A stretch of 64,000 bases of DNA, taken from Onchidella celtica. Lineage: Eukaryota > Mollusca > Gastropoda > Systellommatophora > Onchidiidae. Positions within the stretch are counted from its first letter, which is position 1, and every line of letters starts with the position of its first letter. The stretch spans positions 54,221,880-54,285,879 of the forward strand of contig OZ007570.1 in the NCBI GenBank assembly GCA_963931925.1. The letters are read 5' to 3'. The notes beneath the pieces were generated by a model. The model saw nothing but the letters and a program-made list of their open reading frames with translations, was not told the DNA's origin and made no database searches. Made by a program: the position numbers and the translations under genes. Shown here in pieces: positions 46,201 through 57,917 of the stretch.

Positions 46201-49200
46201 ATAACGGCCAGGCGTAACTAATGTATTCATTTCAACATTCGTACATGTCACTATTGAATAGAATTCGCTGACTTGTCATTTGTGTTCCGCCATGGGATAA
46301 TAGCAGCGGACAATCTTTCAGATTCTTTCATGATTTGATACATATTCTGTATGAAGAAGTACAATACTTTATGAAAGCCTAACTTGGAAGTGTGTTGTTG
46401 GATTGGTATGAACTATCCTTAATACGCACATTCTTAATTTATTCACTTACAAGAGTTCTTCTTTATTTAGACTGGATCTTCCTGAAAAACCGAAAATCTG
46501 TTGGTAAACTAGCAGAACAACATGTACGCAAAAAATCCAAACCTGTCATTATGGATGTGGACAGGTAAGACTGAGGTTCCTCAGAATTTCTTGATTGTAT
46601 CTGATAGAAAATTCTGCAAATTAGGAAGCCTTTTCATGAGTAGTGAGGAAATCTCTCATGCATGCTATAGAATATATAGCACAATCTGAGATATTAATTA
46701 TTGTGGGGAATAGTGTCAAATATTTTAAAGTGCTGAAGTTATTGACTGATTATTTTTTATTTCATTTTTTTTTTTTTTTGGAATTTTGTACACTTCTTTA
46801 ATCCCATTTTGGAAATTTGCCTTAGTGTCACTGCAGCCCAGTTACAACCGGAGCAGACATGTCGTCGCCACAGTGCAGCATGGATGGGGGGAGTGATAAA
46901 ATGGATAAATTTTATTTAATTTTGCCCGGGCGGGAGCCTGTTTGGCCTGCTCTTCTTGATAATACAGATAGTTGTGTGTTTGATAACAAGAAGATGTTCT
47001 TTATAGGGATTGTCTGACAAAGCAATGATGATTTCCAGTTTTTGCTTTAACTTACAGTCCAGGAGACCAGCTTCCAGAGGAGCAGCCTGAGAAGCGAAAC
47101 TTGATTGAAGAAGTCCAGCAGCAGGAAGAAGCACTCATGAAAAAGTGAGTGTGATGGGTTTTACACTTATTGAACAACACTAGTTCCAGCTCACCGAAAC
47201 AAACAGAAATGAACAGGATTAAGTTTAATTCAGTTGCTCAGTTGGATCTTTAGTTCAGTTCCCATTTTAAGTTCATTCAGATCACAAATTGGAAAAGCAG
47301 TTTGATAGTTCTTTTGCTTGTTTATTTCATTTTCATGATTTGGTAATGATTATGATGTAAAAAAAAGTAGCTCATTCCAAGTCTTTTTGCACCATTTTCA
47401 AAATTATAAAAGACATGATAATAAAATGTTCTTGACTCCACTGAATTGAAAGAGTCATATTCTGAAAACAAGATGCATTTCATGGTCAGATAACAGTTGT
47501 TGTGACTTAGAGAGGTAAAAAAGAGTTTGAAGAGTTTTGAAGAAAAACACATGCAGTTTCTGTATTAGCAAATCATATTACAATTTTACAATTGAAATTA
47601 ATTGAAACTTAATTATGAGAGAACTCTTCTGGGGAAGCTTTATTGAAAGCAGGGGCGAAGCGTGGCCCTCTGCAGAGGGTAATCAGAATTTAAGGTAGTA
47701 AAATCCTTATAATAGGACGTATCGCTACATCATATGTACATAATTATAAATGCAGCGACTAAAACAATGAAACGGGTGCTAGGCTCTGCAAAAATCTGAA
47801 GAGCGGACTATTCTTGTCAACAGGACAGGAATGCAGCAATTTACAAGCCAAACTAATCTGAAAAACTATGCATTCATACTAACAGACTTATAAATGCATA
47901 TTTTTCACCCATTTTTTAAAATATAATTTGAACAGCACGTTTTCATGGTCATATTCATAGCCAGAGATTTTGTTATTCTACCATCTCATAAATTTTCTCG
48001 GAAAGGACCCATTAACATTAAATGGTAGAAAGTGCATCTCTGTGACACAACAATGTGTAGCGATTTCGGAGAAGTGGCTATCTGCCGTTGCGGTTTAGGT
48101 TCGAGTGACCTATCAAGTGAATTGATGTTCTTAATGTGTTCGACTGATTTTGATCACAGTTATATCTAGATCTAGACTATAATAATTATTATTCTTTGAT
48201 AGCTCTTGCTGTGCATAGAGTAAATTATTCTTAGATTACCTCAAACAAAAAAAAAACAAAAAAAAGATCCACACAAACTCTTTCACTCTACTCTTTACCT
48301 TTCGATTGGGATGAAAACAACCGCATAGTGAAAAACCTGCATAAGTACATAAAATCAGGTCAAACCTTGATTATAAACCTATTTTTTTTCCCCACTATTT
48401 TGCTGTTTGCGGCGCCGCTTTGAAGAAAACAGGCTATGCGCAAGCTCACTTCTGGGTGTAGTCAAGTCTTCTTCGTCTTTGTTAATCACTGATTTTGGAC
48501 CAGTTCATATGGTGTAAGTCGCTACAAAGATGCTTTTCGGTGAGGCATGTTAGACTATAACAACAAACCCAAAATAGCAAGGTAGACTAGAATGCTGAAC
48601 TGACTAAATGGAGTTGGGGTTGGGCTCGATCTGAAAAGCGTAGTAATTCTAGAATTAATATTCGAAGGGTAATCACTGATTATTTGATTATGAGGAAGCC
48701 TCGCCCCTGATTGAAAGCTCATACTACTCTATCACTCAGTTATGAACATGTTTATCTCCATAATTCACTTACAACTATTTCTTCAAGTGACTTTTTTCAT
48801 CCATTTTTTTTTCTTTCAAGTTATAATTTCAGTTATTCAGGTACTTTCAAAAGAGTGAAGATATTGAATTTTATTTACATAATATTTAAACTTACCTTTT
48901 GTTTTGCTCACTGGTTATTGGAATTTCCTAGGGCACCAGAACCAAAATTTACTATTGTGCAAGATCCAAGTGAGGGACACCCAGAATTCCTGGTGGCTGA
49001 AATTCATTTGCCAGAAATTGTAAGTAATTCTGTCATGTTTTCATTTTCATGTTGTCATAATAAATATTTCATTTTAGTAAATGCATAAAAAATTTGCTTA
49101 TTTCAAGACTTCTTGTCCCTCTCATAAAAACAATGAAATTGGAGACAATGCCCAATAGGCCAAAAGGGATATATCAGTAAATCTATGTACCATTTGTGTT

Positions 49201-50652
49201 TTTACCCTAAACAGATACCAGTGAAAATCTGGCATAGAGAGAGATCCTTTGCGAGTCTTTTAAATGACAAAATATTTTGATAGCTGAAAAGTGCAGAGGA
49301 AGGGATTCCATTGTAAAGTTGTCTTTCAGTTTCCATGATTGAGCTCCATTAATGTTTATCATCATCATGAAGTGCTGTGCTGTTGCGGCTGCTGTAGGTG
49401 ATCATGCCCCTCCACTCGTCCTGATCAGTGATCATGTCTTCACTCTGTCTGCCTTCAGCCAAGTTGACATGCTGTCCAAAATCTCCTCTCTTTGCCTGCC
49501 CCTGCTTCTGCTGCCATCTAGTTTGCCCATTGCCAACAGTTGTTCCATTCCACCATTAATACCCAGCACCAATTTGAATAACATAAATCAAATACACTGA
49601 CCAAGAAAACAAAAACACACAGATAATATGTAAAGACATTAAATGCATTTTAACCATACTGACATCTGTCAATTTATCATGAATTAACATTACATTGTAT
49701 TGTCTTATGCATTTGGGGTAAGCCAATTATTTTGGCTGATAAGCATCAAGATTCATCAAGATAAAATGCCAGTCTGGCATGACAGATGAAGTTGCAACAG
49801 TGGTAAAAGTTTACAAATTTATAATGTACCATTTAACCACAGAATGAACAGAAGCTGCAGTAAAAATGTCATATTTTTACTCACTTTCAGGATTGCTGGT
49901 TGTATTTGAATTTTAACAGCAGGAATTGTCACATCTCTTTCAACAGAAATCTGCACAGTCTCTTATGCTAGATATAGGAGAAGACAGACTGGTGCTAACA
50001 ACACGGTCCCATATATATCATCTGGACATTTTCCTGCCTTTTAATCTTGTCAGTGAGGAATGTGGAGCACAGTTTGATCGTATTTCCAAAGTAAGAAAAT
50101 TAGGAGAGATCTGAAAGGAGAGAGCAGTAAACCATATTTACCCTGCTTGACAGTGAGTGCAGATCATTGCCAGTACTGTTATTGCTTCAAGCCCAGTTTG
50201 AAATTTCTTGCCCTTTACTGAAAGAGATAGTTGATCATTGCCAGTACTGTTATTGCTTCAAGCCCAGTTTGAAATTTCTTGCCCTTTACTGAAAGAGATA
50301 GTTGTTGTCAACTAATTTCATCCAGATGATAACTATACAGTGAGATTTGCTCTAGCTCTTTTTACCCTAAAGTGGAATGATTTTAGTCAAAGTTAATGAA
50401 ATTATGATATTTTGCATAAAAATTTATTTTCTTAGGCAGAGGTTGAGTTTTGTTACTACTATCATATTTAAAATTAATACTGAGAGAGTGAGAATTTATA
50501 TTAGACAAAAGTATGGTTACATTCTGATTCAAATTTTAATTTCAAAAATGCATTTAATAATAATTTTTATCTGAGTTCACTGGATATTTAATGTTGTCTT
50601 TCTTTTTCCTCAGGTGCTGACAGTAACAATGCCAGTCAAGGGAGCATCTTGA
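40278..50652 (+). CDS. PIH1D1: PIH1D1, PIH1-domain R2TP adaptor protein (10 exons, 317 aa)
   Basis: Exons: 40278-40358, 41292-41382, 44499-44566, 44950-45067, 45865-46008, 46471-46564, 47058-47144, 48932-49019, 49947-50090, 50614-50652. All junctions are GT..AG and phase-consistent, giving 954 nt (317 aa; I recall human as 290). Exons 2-6 form the PIH-N domain: VCLKTQTDQKEKVFVNICYS, FRIPMSIGEPHAELDK, SGGGCTAYDVVVHPNF, then CEGLEAKYDILLKRDW, close to family consensus. Lys residues of the KT..KVF region and R of FRIP lie where PIH1D1 binds acidic phospho-DpSDD peptides (family knowledge). Exon 7 is Glu/Gln-rich and probably coiled. Exons 8-10 (LVAEIHLPEI, LDIGEDRLVL, VTMPVKGAS) form the CS-like C-terminal domain. 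The role is to recruit clients to RUVBL1/2-RPAP3-HSP90 (R2TP) in cytosol and nucleus. It is divergent from ALDH16A1. Confidence 0.96.
41802..43311 (-). pseudogene. Tigger/pogo-type transposase (CENP-B HTH + DDE), inactivated
   Basis: The start is at 43311 (MASRGKSIELKTKLDVLAEI). An N-terminal helix-turn-helix (IEKEEK..VSIGKKFNLDRS) is broken by a frameshift near 43190 and continues as SRIAKNREHLKQQ. A second CENP-B-type DNA-binding part follows (FLWMKQKLDQNARLNLPILK, FEPSDGWVNRFKSRHGL). The DDE core has the first Asp in FNADETGIYFR and the third in LQPMDMGIIRNLK, but the second, expected in L(L/V)LDNCSAH, reads LLLGSCSAH. In-frame stops occur near 42546, 42450 and 42110. The C-terminus ends at 41802. 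It is a dead copy, so host function as a transposase is excluded. Confidence 0.9.
43568..43845. repeat. ~138 bp tandem duplication inside the Tigger element
   Basis: Two copies start GATTAGGGCGG and share CAGTTTGATCTAC.TA, CAAAGCAGCGCCGC and CTGTCTGTCTGG. They are moderately diverged. Confidence 0.8.
46835..46960 (-). mobile_element. SINE fragment in PIH1D1 intron 6, same family as 22990-23450
   Basis: ATGGATAAATTTTA..AATTTTGCCCGGGC..GGCCTGCTCTT matches the 3' half of the SINE in ALDH16A1 intron 12. The tRNA-like head is missing. Confidence 0.7.
47642..48717. mobile_element. hAT MITE (1060 bp) in PIH1D1 intron 7
   Basis: The left end CAGGGGCGAAGC (47650) and the inverted right end CAGGGGCGAGGC (to 48709) are flanked by a perfect 8 bp duplication ATTGAAAG (47642-47649 and 48710-48717). 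CAGGGGCG ends are widely seen in hAT elements. No transposase remains. Confidence 0.85.
50160..50304. repeat. Near-perfect 73 bp tandem duplication in PIH1D1 intron 9
   Basis: Two adjacent copies start GATCATTGCCAGTACTGTTA and end CTGAAAGAGATAGTTG, essentially identical, implying a recent event. Confidence 0.9.
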
Positions 50653-50742
50653 CCACAGAACAGGACAAGATCATTTCTTTATATCTCTCCTTACCATATC
50701 ATAAAATTATGTGATAATTAACTCTTGTTTTAAACCCATGCA

Positions 50743-50748
50743 AATAAA
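50743..50748 (+). terminator. PIH1D1: AATAAA poly(A) signal of PIH1D1
   Basis: Canonical hexamer 91 bp after the PIH1D1 stop codon. Confidence 0.75.
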
Positions 50749-50799
50749 ATGGAAACTTTACAACTTTGCAGTACTCTATTCCCTGATCCTCAGTTAATA

Positions 50800-53110
50800 G
50801 CGAACATGTGAGTTTTGTAACTGTTCAATTTTATACATTTCTTTTTGGTGACTGTCTTCAGTTTACTGTCACATGAAATTCGCTAAACATTAAATGTCAT
50901 GAAGCTTTATTTCAATGTTCATCCTGCCTTCTATTAAATCTGACATAAATAGTAAACTGCATTTATCACCTCGTTGCTCAAAAAATTATTTCATGAACAT
51001 GTTGCTGCACTACATACCCCCTGAGCATATGGTGTGGAATGGGATGGGGTTGGCAGGCTAACCGGTTAGTCAATTCAAAGTCTGCATTTACTCTTGTGGT
51101 CACGGAGCAGTATTTAATATTTGCAGAATAACACTGCCAGTGCTATCCTGTTGAACATGAGCTAATTAATAATTCATCCATCTTTACCCCTGATGCCTGA
51201 GAAGGATATTTTTTAAATCCAAAGGTCGTTGTACCTGGATTTACCAAGATGATAATGAATGATCAAATGACAGTTTTCTGTTTTGGGGCTGTTTTATTGC
51301 CTTGAAATGGAATTTATATTTGAGTTTGTTGAATAAATAAAGGTTATTGTTTGTGAAATGGAGTTGTTTCTTCATCATACCTTAACAGTGTTGTGCTCTA
51401 TATATGTGTGTATTGTCACCTGATAAAGTTTTTCTCAATACCAGTAGTTAGCATCATTAATCATAATGAGCATTCTTTTCTGTAATTTCAATAAGTATAA
51501 AAATATAAATATAGTTATGGATGAAGTCATAAAAACACAACAAGAAACATTAGTAAATGTTATTGTGTGCAATATTTTCTGCAGTTCCAATAACATTATA
51601 ATTATGGATGAAGTCATAAGAGCATAACAGTAAACAAGAAACATCAATAAATGTTATTGTGTGAAGTCCACTTAACATTCATTCACGGACTATTTAAATT
51701 AACTTGAATAATTGGACAATAGTCACAATATTTGTAATGATAGTAATAACTATAAATGTCTTGATATTGAGCCGTATCATCTAGGGGGTCTTAAGGCTCT
51801 TCATGATTTTTTATATTTCACATAAAACAAATGAGTAAATATTATAGGATATAAAATGACATAATGTCCAAATAAACACATTTTTTTCACAAAAGCCACT
51901 GGATCTAACCATTTCATTTTTCAAACTACAAAAACAATGTCTTTTTTTTTTAACATTTGCCTATGCCTTTGTTTAATTATAAGACTTCACTGCTGCTACT
52001 CATATAATGTAACAGTTGTCACTCAACTGCAAACTCCTGGGCTTACCTTAAGGGGCATGTGAGTAACATGGAAATATTTTATCATGATTGTCAATGTCAT
52101 CATAATGCTGTCCAACAACACAAAATCAAAAATGTTTTACCAGAAATCAAAATTATATAGGGGAATTTTACTGTATGTGTGACAAAGAGAAAGTAAAGAA
52201 ATTCTGAGCAGTGTATAGATCAGTGAATCCCATATTTAAACAAGAGCTTGTTGGACAGAGACATAATCACAGTTGGAACAAAAGTTTATAAACAGCCCTT
52301 TGTTAATTTCAGTCATTAATCAAGAGACCAGTATCTCGCCCATTCTACAAAGAGGAAGATGCCAAAGAAACCATTTTATTTTAAGACAACAGAATCAATC
52401 CAGAAAGTGTCCATTTTGCTGTGTATTATTGTTCCAATATAAATTACTTTAAACAATTTCTTGTCCTACCGGTGAGGGATTTGAACGACAGCCAAATCTA
52501 GTGCAATTCATCAGTGCATGGCAAATCATAACCGCCTTTGAGGCTTGATAATGCAATGTACTGTAACTCAGTTTTCGCTGAAATTAATTTTGCAAAACGT
52601 AAAATGTGTACTTTGTGCACCCACAGTGTAGGCCTACACGTATCTCTAGTATCGTTGGTTCAAAGTTAAAGTGTGACAGAAGATAAAAAGTTGAATTTCG
52701 CAGTCCCGTTCATGGAACACGAATAAGAACAAGAAAACCGTGCAAGAATTTCCCAAAGAATTTAAACAAAAAAAAAAAAAGTTAGTACATTGTAGGAGAT
52801 TTAGTCATCTTATAATCACCATGAGCGTATGGGGACTCCTTGGTCAAAGGGTGTGTCACATTATTATAAGATATGTGTGTGTTGGGGGGGGGGGGGGGGA
52901 GAAAGGGCTCAGGATTTGCCTGCCATTTTACACATATCATGTCAGATATTTTTTTCTTTGTCCGAATTCAAGCAGGTATTGATTGCAGTTTACCCTCTAC
53001 CCCTACCTTTAAAAGGTCAAAAGATGTGGTTCTCATCTAGCAATAACTTTTGACATGTTCAAATGCCCAAGAAGGATTTTCTCAATTGACCCGCAGCTCA
53101 GGCCGGAGAG
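50800..53110. other. Gene-poor AT-rich DNA downstream of PIH1D1
   Basis: Contains a ~105 bp tandem duplication (51479-51663, TTATGGATGAAGTCATAA twice) and a G-run at 52883. A minus-strand stretch near 52465-52545 has a B-box-like GTTCAAATCCC, but no convincing cloverleaf. Confidence 0.5.
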
Positions 53111-53124
53111 GACTTTAAAAAATG

Positions 53125-53355
53125 CCAAGAATGCCATATAAAAAAGTCCCAAGATCGGGTAAAAAGATCCCAAGATTATTTTCCAACCCAAAAAGTACAG
53201 TTAAAATTTCGTTATATGTTTAATCAAACTGAACCATGTGGGGATAAAAAAAGTCCCAAGATCGGGTAAAAAGATCCCAAGATTATTTTCCAACCCAGAA
53301 AGTACAGTTAAAATTTCGTTGTATGTTTAATCAACTGAACCATGTGGGGATTAGC
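53125..53355. repeat. ~105 bp tandem duplication (GTCCCAAGATCGGGTAAAAAG)
   Basis: Two nearly identical copies, each with CCCAAGATCGGGTAAAAAGA and GTACAGTTAAAATTTCGTT. CCCAAGATC motifs continue less regularly to about 53600. Confidence 0.9.
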
Positions 53356-53739
53356 TTGCAGATCATGCAAACAGTCCTCTGGTACAGGCAATCTCAATTA
53401 ACTGGGCCTTATCCCATTTTGGTCTATTCACTGTCTCGAATGGTATTGTTATTGGAAAGGCCATTTTGTGATTTTCTTTTTCAAGGTAAGAAATAATAAC
53501 AGTATAGACAATAGCCTGAACAAAATCCCAAGATCCTTCAAAACATGCCAAGATCCAAAACGTAACCCCCAAAATCCCAAGATCTTTGGGGAAAATCCCA
53601 CGGGCCGGCAACGCCAACGTAGGTCTCATGTATTTTACAAATGAGCACGTATGCGTAAGCACAATACATAATTCTTCACTGCTACAACAGTATCCTCAGT
53701 CACGACTGAAAATGAACGACCCTTCTCTAGGTTTACGTG

Positions 53740-54030
53740 TTACTGATGTAATAGTATTAGTAGCGCAACCGGCATCACTACGTCCACCCGACGTTGATTT
53801 CCATGGGATTGGTGCACAGAATAAAGACATATTATATTGTTTCCCTATTTTGTTCATTGGTGGGATTGCAGGACAGGGCGACTTCCCTACCTGAGACCTA
53901 CGTCACCATGATGTCATAACTAGCGGATCTATGCAGGAATAATGTCATTTCAATGTATATAAACTTGACGTCAGTCCTACAGGTCGTATTTCCGTAAGGC
54001 TGCTGACTGTTGCAATTCTTACTTTTTCTT
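53740..54030. repeat. Dispersed repeat, second copy of the 745-1260 family
   Basis: Shares ordered blocks with 745-1260, including CTACGTC(A/C), GATGTCATAAC and TCCTAC..CGT(A/C)GGATT-like segments. Confidence 0.5.
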
Positions 54031-54379
54031 ATTAAGCCCCACCTCTCCCCCCCCCCTCCCTTCCCCATGTTTCGTTACAAACTTCGACGTGGTGCCTTAA
54101 AGTGCCCAAGGGGAGAGCAATGACACAGGCCAAAACCAAAGAGCTTATAGCAAAAATACCAGAAACGATAAGATGATCGAGACACCCCCTTCTTCGCACC
54201 ATCTACAAAAATCGCGCACACAATTTGCGGGCTGATCGGGGCCGGAGCCTATGGCTCATAGTATGAAAAGAATGCTTGATATAATGATTAAATCAATTAT
54301 GAGAATTTGTAACAGTGCTACAGCAACAGAAAAAAAACAACAACAACAACACAAAACAAAACAAAAAACAACAAAAAAA

Positions 54380-54490
54380 AACCCAGAATTTTCCTACAGA
54401 GATTCAAATTATAATTATATTAAAAAAAAAAAACAAAAAAAAACCCCCAGAATTTTCCTGCAGAGATTCAAATTATAATTATATTACAAG
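54380..54490. repeat. ~65 bp tandem duplication with A-rich linker
   Basis: AGAATTTTCCT(A/G)CAGAGATTC and AAATTATAATTATATTA occur twice, separated by an A/C-rich run. Confidence 0.85.
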
Positions 54491-54499
54491 ACAAGTAAC

Positions 54500-57050
54500 G
54501 TCAACCAAGGCTTACGGCGATAGTTGAACAGTGAGCAAAATTTAATATTTAACCTATTTGGCTATTGTAAAATACAGCTTTGTTCGTGATTTTCGCGCAT
54601 TCGCCCACAATGCGGCGGTGCAAAACCTGTGCACGCTAAACGCGCTAGCTGTCTCATCTTATAGTATCTTTGCTTATACATCTTTTAGTGTGTTCAATAG
54701 GTACTTTCACCCCCCTCCCCCCAAAAAAACAACAAATTTTAAAAGAAAAATGAATGCTTTAACTGTATGAACTGGAATTAAATTTCTGTTTGTTTTACTT
54801 TTGAAAACACCAGCAAAAGTACCCAAGGAACGGGCTTACAGCCACATTAGCACCCAGAATTGAAACGTTTAAAGTGCCTGAAAAGATGTTTATCCCGGGA
54901 TGGACTTGCGAGGCGTTCTCTTTTAGCTCCTAATTGTGCGCACGAAATGTTCAGATTTGATAGAGCTCATGTCAAGCTTGGTCTGGTGAAGACTTCATTT
55001 GCAACCATGATGGAGTTGCTACAGATTTTTAACTCGACCACCGTGACACCTAAGACCCATTTTAAAGCCACATTCAGCTGGAGCATAACAACTATGTCTG
55101 ACGGCATGAATAATAGCCTACATGTATGTAACTGAGAATCAGAAGTTATCGATGAACTTGACTGATTGATTATGAAATTGGAAAATATTTGTTCACTCGT
55201 TCTTCAACCTACTAATCATAAAAAAGGGATACGAGTAACAGTAGGCCTATATTCTGTGCCACCAATTTACCAAGGTGTTTTTGCATGACGTATTTAACAC
55301 CGCCCACTTCATCGTGCTTTCATACTCAGTTCATAAATCACAGACCGACTGAGCAGTCTCTCATGTCCACTCCTCATAATATAATACTAACTCACAATTT
55401 TTATTATTATTGTTGTTGTGACCCATGACACTGATCTGAATAATACCCAGGTCATAGACTGAGATCAGCTTTTACGTGGATGTCCTCCACGGTCTGAAAA
55501 CTACGATGACCATGGAATTAGTACAATTAAACAACAACAACAACAACGTGATGTGCAGTGTGGCACGTGTTGATTTGTCCACTGCCGTCTTGCTCTGATA
55601 AGAAACAAGAACATAATCTTTGTTGCAGTGTCTAATAGAGTGGGCACTGTAAAGCAGTGTGAAGGAACTAGTCATAGAAATATTATTATGACCCGGGAAA
55701 CATTTATTTCAACTTAGAGGAACAAGCGGGTGGGGTGGGGTGAGGTGGGAGAATCCAGCAGATAAGCTTCTTAGGACCGGAAATGAAAACAGTCAAACCG
55801 TAGGCCTAGCCTAGCGTTCGGGGAAACCCGTGAAAATCGAAAGGGTTTGAAACTTTGAAACCTCATTCACTGTAATTTAGAAAACGGCAGATAAACGACT
55901 GCACATATATATGCAGTGAAAGATTATTTTTGCAATCAAGTAATTAATCACATTTCTTCAGAAATGTCGTGAAACATATGTTGTGGGGGTTCATCGTGTT
56001 TATTGCTGCAGGGTGAAGTTGCAAGAACCCTTTCGAATTATCGTTTACATTTTTTTGTTGCAGAAAATGGCGTCCATGAAGGGAATCCCTCTCAGTAAGG
56101 TATAGTACTTATGAAAACAGCACCATGTTAGTATTGAGTGCCCATGTCATTTTCAGCATTTGCATTATGAATATCCACAGATTGTTTGCTCTGCAAATTC
56201 CGTATTGCCCCCGTTTCAGCCCAACAGAGGCACAACGTCTTACCTTTACTTAGGCGGGAGGAGTAGGCCTACCTTACTCGAGCGCCACTTACCTAGGCTA
56301 TATTAGTCGATTGTCAGATTGATAAGTAACGACGTGAGGGTCTAGTCAGTTTGTATCATCGAGGCCGTAGGCCGATGTTCGTCTGGGCAGTAGTCAGATT
56401 GACATATCAGGGAAAGCCCCCGGGGTAGCTATGTATCATCTCTTTTAGTTAGTTTCTGGTCTTTGGCGCTCGAGTACGGAACTCCTTCCGGTCCGTTTCT
56501 CAAAATTATAGGCTACTTCTATTAATTTAATAACTAGGCCTATAGTGTAGTGGCATGGTCCTTGTCAGCTGCATTTAGGCCATGCAAGTATTTGCACTTG
56601 CAGATGGATTTTTTGTTTTGTGATTTTGGGAGGTCCTCCGCCCGTCCGCGCCAGTAAAGAAAACACACTAAAGAGGGGACTTTTGAGCAGGCTTATCAAA
56701 AGGTTGGGTTTAGAACTTTAGTATTTGTATGGGACAAAGATTGAACGAAAGAAGAAAGAAAGCAATCGAAAGCGCGGGTTTGGGGAGGTCTTCATCATAT
56801 TATGTTTGTTAACTTTTTGGTAAGCGGCGCGGACAGGGGGAAGATCTTCCGTGATTTTTATTTAGGAAGAGCCCTTTTAGATCACAATTCTGCCTTGTTT
56901 TGTTGAATAATTACTATTAGTATTACAGTATAAAAGGCACTTCACTCGGTAAGGTGACTTGATTCGGAGTAGGCCTAACCGATAGTGTTTCTCGTGGTAA
57001 TGATGCAACAGGTTTTTTTTTTTTAGCGATACATATTGGTTATCGTGTCC
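54500..57050. other. Gene-poor DNA; one candidate short exon at 56064-56098
   Basis: Mostly unassigned sequence. At 56064-56098 (+) a TTTTTTTGTTGCAG acceptor precedes AAAATGGCGTCC, encoding MASMKGIPLSK up to a GTATAG donor. This could be a first coding exon, but I cannot link it to a downstream exon. ORF 54860-55135 (+) resembles no family I know. Confidence 0.3.
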
Positions 57051-57094
57051 TTGGCAGCATTAAAGAGACCCTGCTTAGTAAAATAATGCTTACT

Positions 57095-57185
57095 CCTGAG
57101 GTTCCCTGGTGGCATGCTGAGTAAGCTGGCCTGCTGAGTTGGTAAGGGGGGTTCAAATCTCCCCAAGGGCTGACTTTTTTTGTTG
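57095..57185 (+). repeat. tRNA-like SINE head (plus strand)
   Basis: CCTGGTGGCATGCTGAGTAAG resembles an A-box region, and GGTTCAAATCTCCCC is a good B-box with T-stem, followed by a T-run that would stop Pol III. The acceptor stem does not pair, so this is a tRNA-derived repeat and not a tRNA gene. Confidence 0.5.
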
Positions 57186-57721
57186 TTGTTGTTACTTTGT
57201 TTTTCTGCTTTCCCCCCACTGATCATCGTTGCTTTGCTCTAGAGTATAAAATTGTGAGTAGGATTAAAAAAAAATTGTTTTTGGATGAATTATCAGCCAA
57301 TTTTGACTTTTTTTGTGGGGTGTGAAGTCACAGAGAAAGTCAGACAGACCAGATAAAAATTAACTAAACTTCCATGCAAACTAAAAAGTAGTAAAACAAA
57401 ACATGACAAATAGCTGAAGCAGAAGAACAGTAAATACAGGATAGATCTATTTCACGACAGAGAGAGACGAAATTTTCAGTTCACACTGACTGAAAGAAAT
57501 CATTTAGTATTTACATGTTTAAAATTTGATATTTACATTTTTATTTCTAATCAACAACTGTTCCGTTTAGTGAAAAGGAATAGATAAAAGAAGTAATCTG
57601 GTGCAGACAAGTAATGATCAGTTTCCTCACGATATCAATTTTGCAAAATCCTTAGGAAAAAAAAATGATTCCTAATAATGGGCAGTACTACTACTAGGTT
57701 TAAAAAAAACAAAAAAACAAA

Positions 57722-57835
57722 CAAAAAAATCCGGTGTGGGATTGAACCCAAGATGGATTGAACCCATAGTCTCCGACTGATAACTGCAGAGGCTAGCCAT
57801 TGTGATTGCGTCACTGCAGACCACGATATGCTGAA
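57722..57835 (-). repeat. tRNA-like SINE head (minus strand)
   Basis: The minus strand has AATGGCTAGCCTCTGCAG followed by GGGTTCAATCC (B-box, twice) and ATTTTTTTG. The layout matches 57095-57185 in opposite orientation. No acceptor stem is evident. Confidence 0.45.
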
Positions 57836-57917
57836 GGAACTTTTCCATAGTAGAGACCAAGAAACCCCCATTTTCAAATAAGATCGGGATCTTATTCGCA
57901 GATGCACTTCGTAGCTC

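Noticed and set aside
52465..52550. tRNA gene on the minus strand
   Set aside because: It has a B-box-like GTTCAAATCCC, but the acceptor and T stems do not pair.
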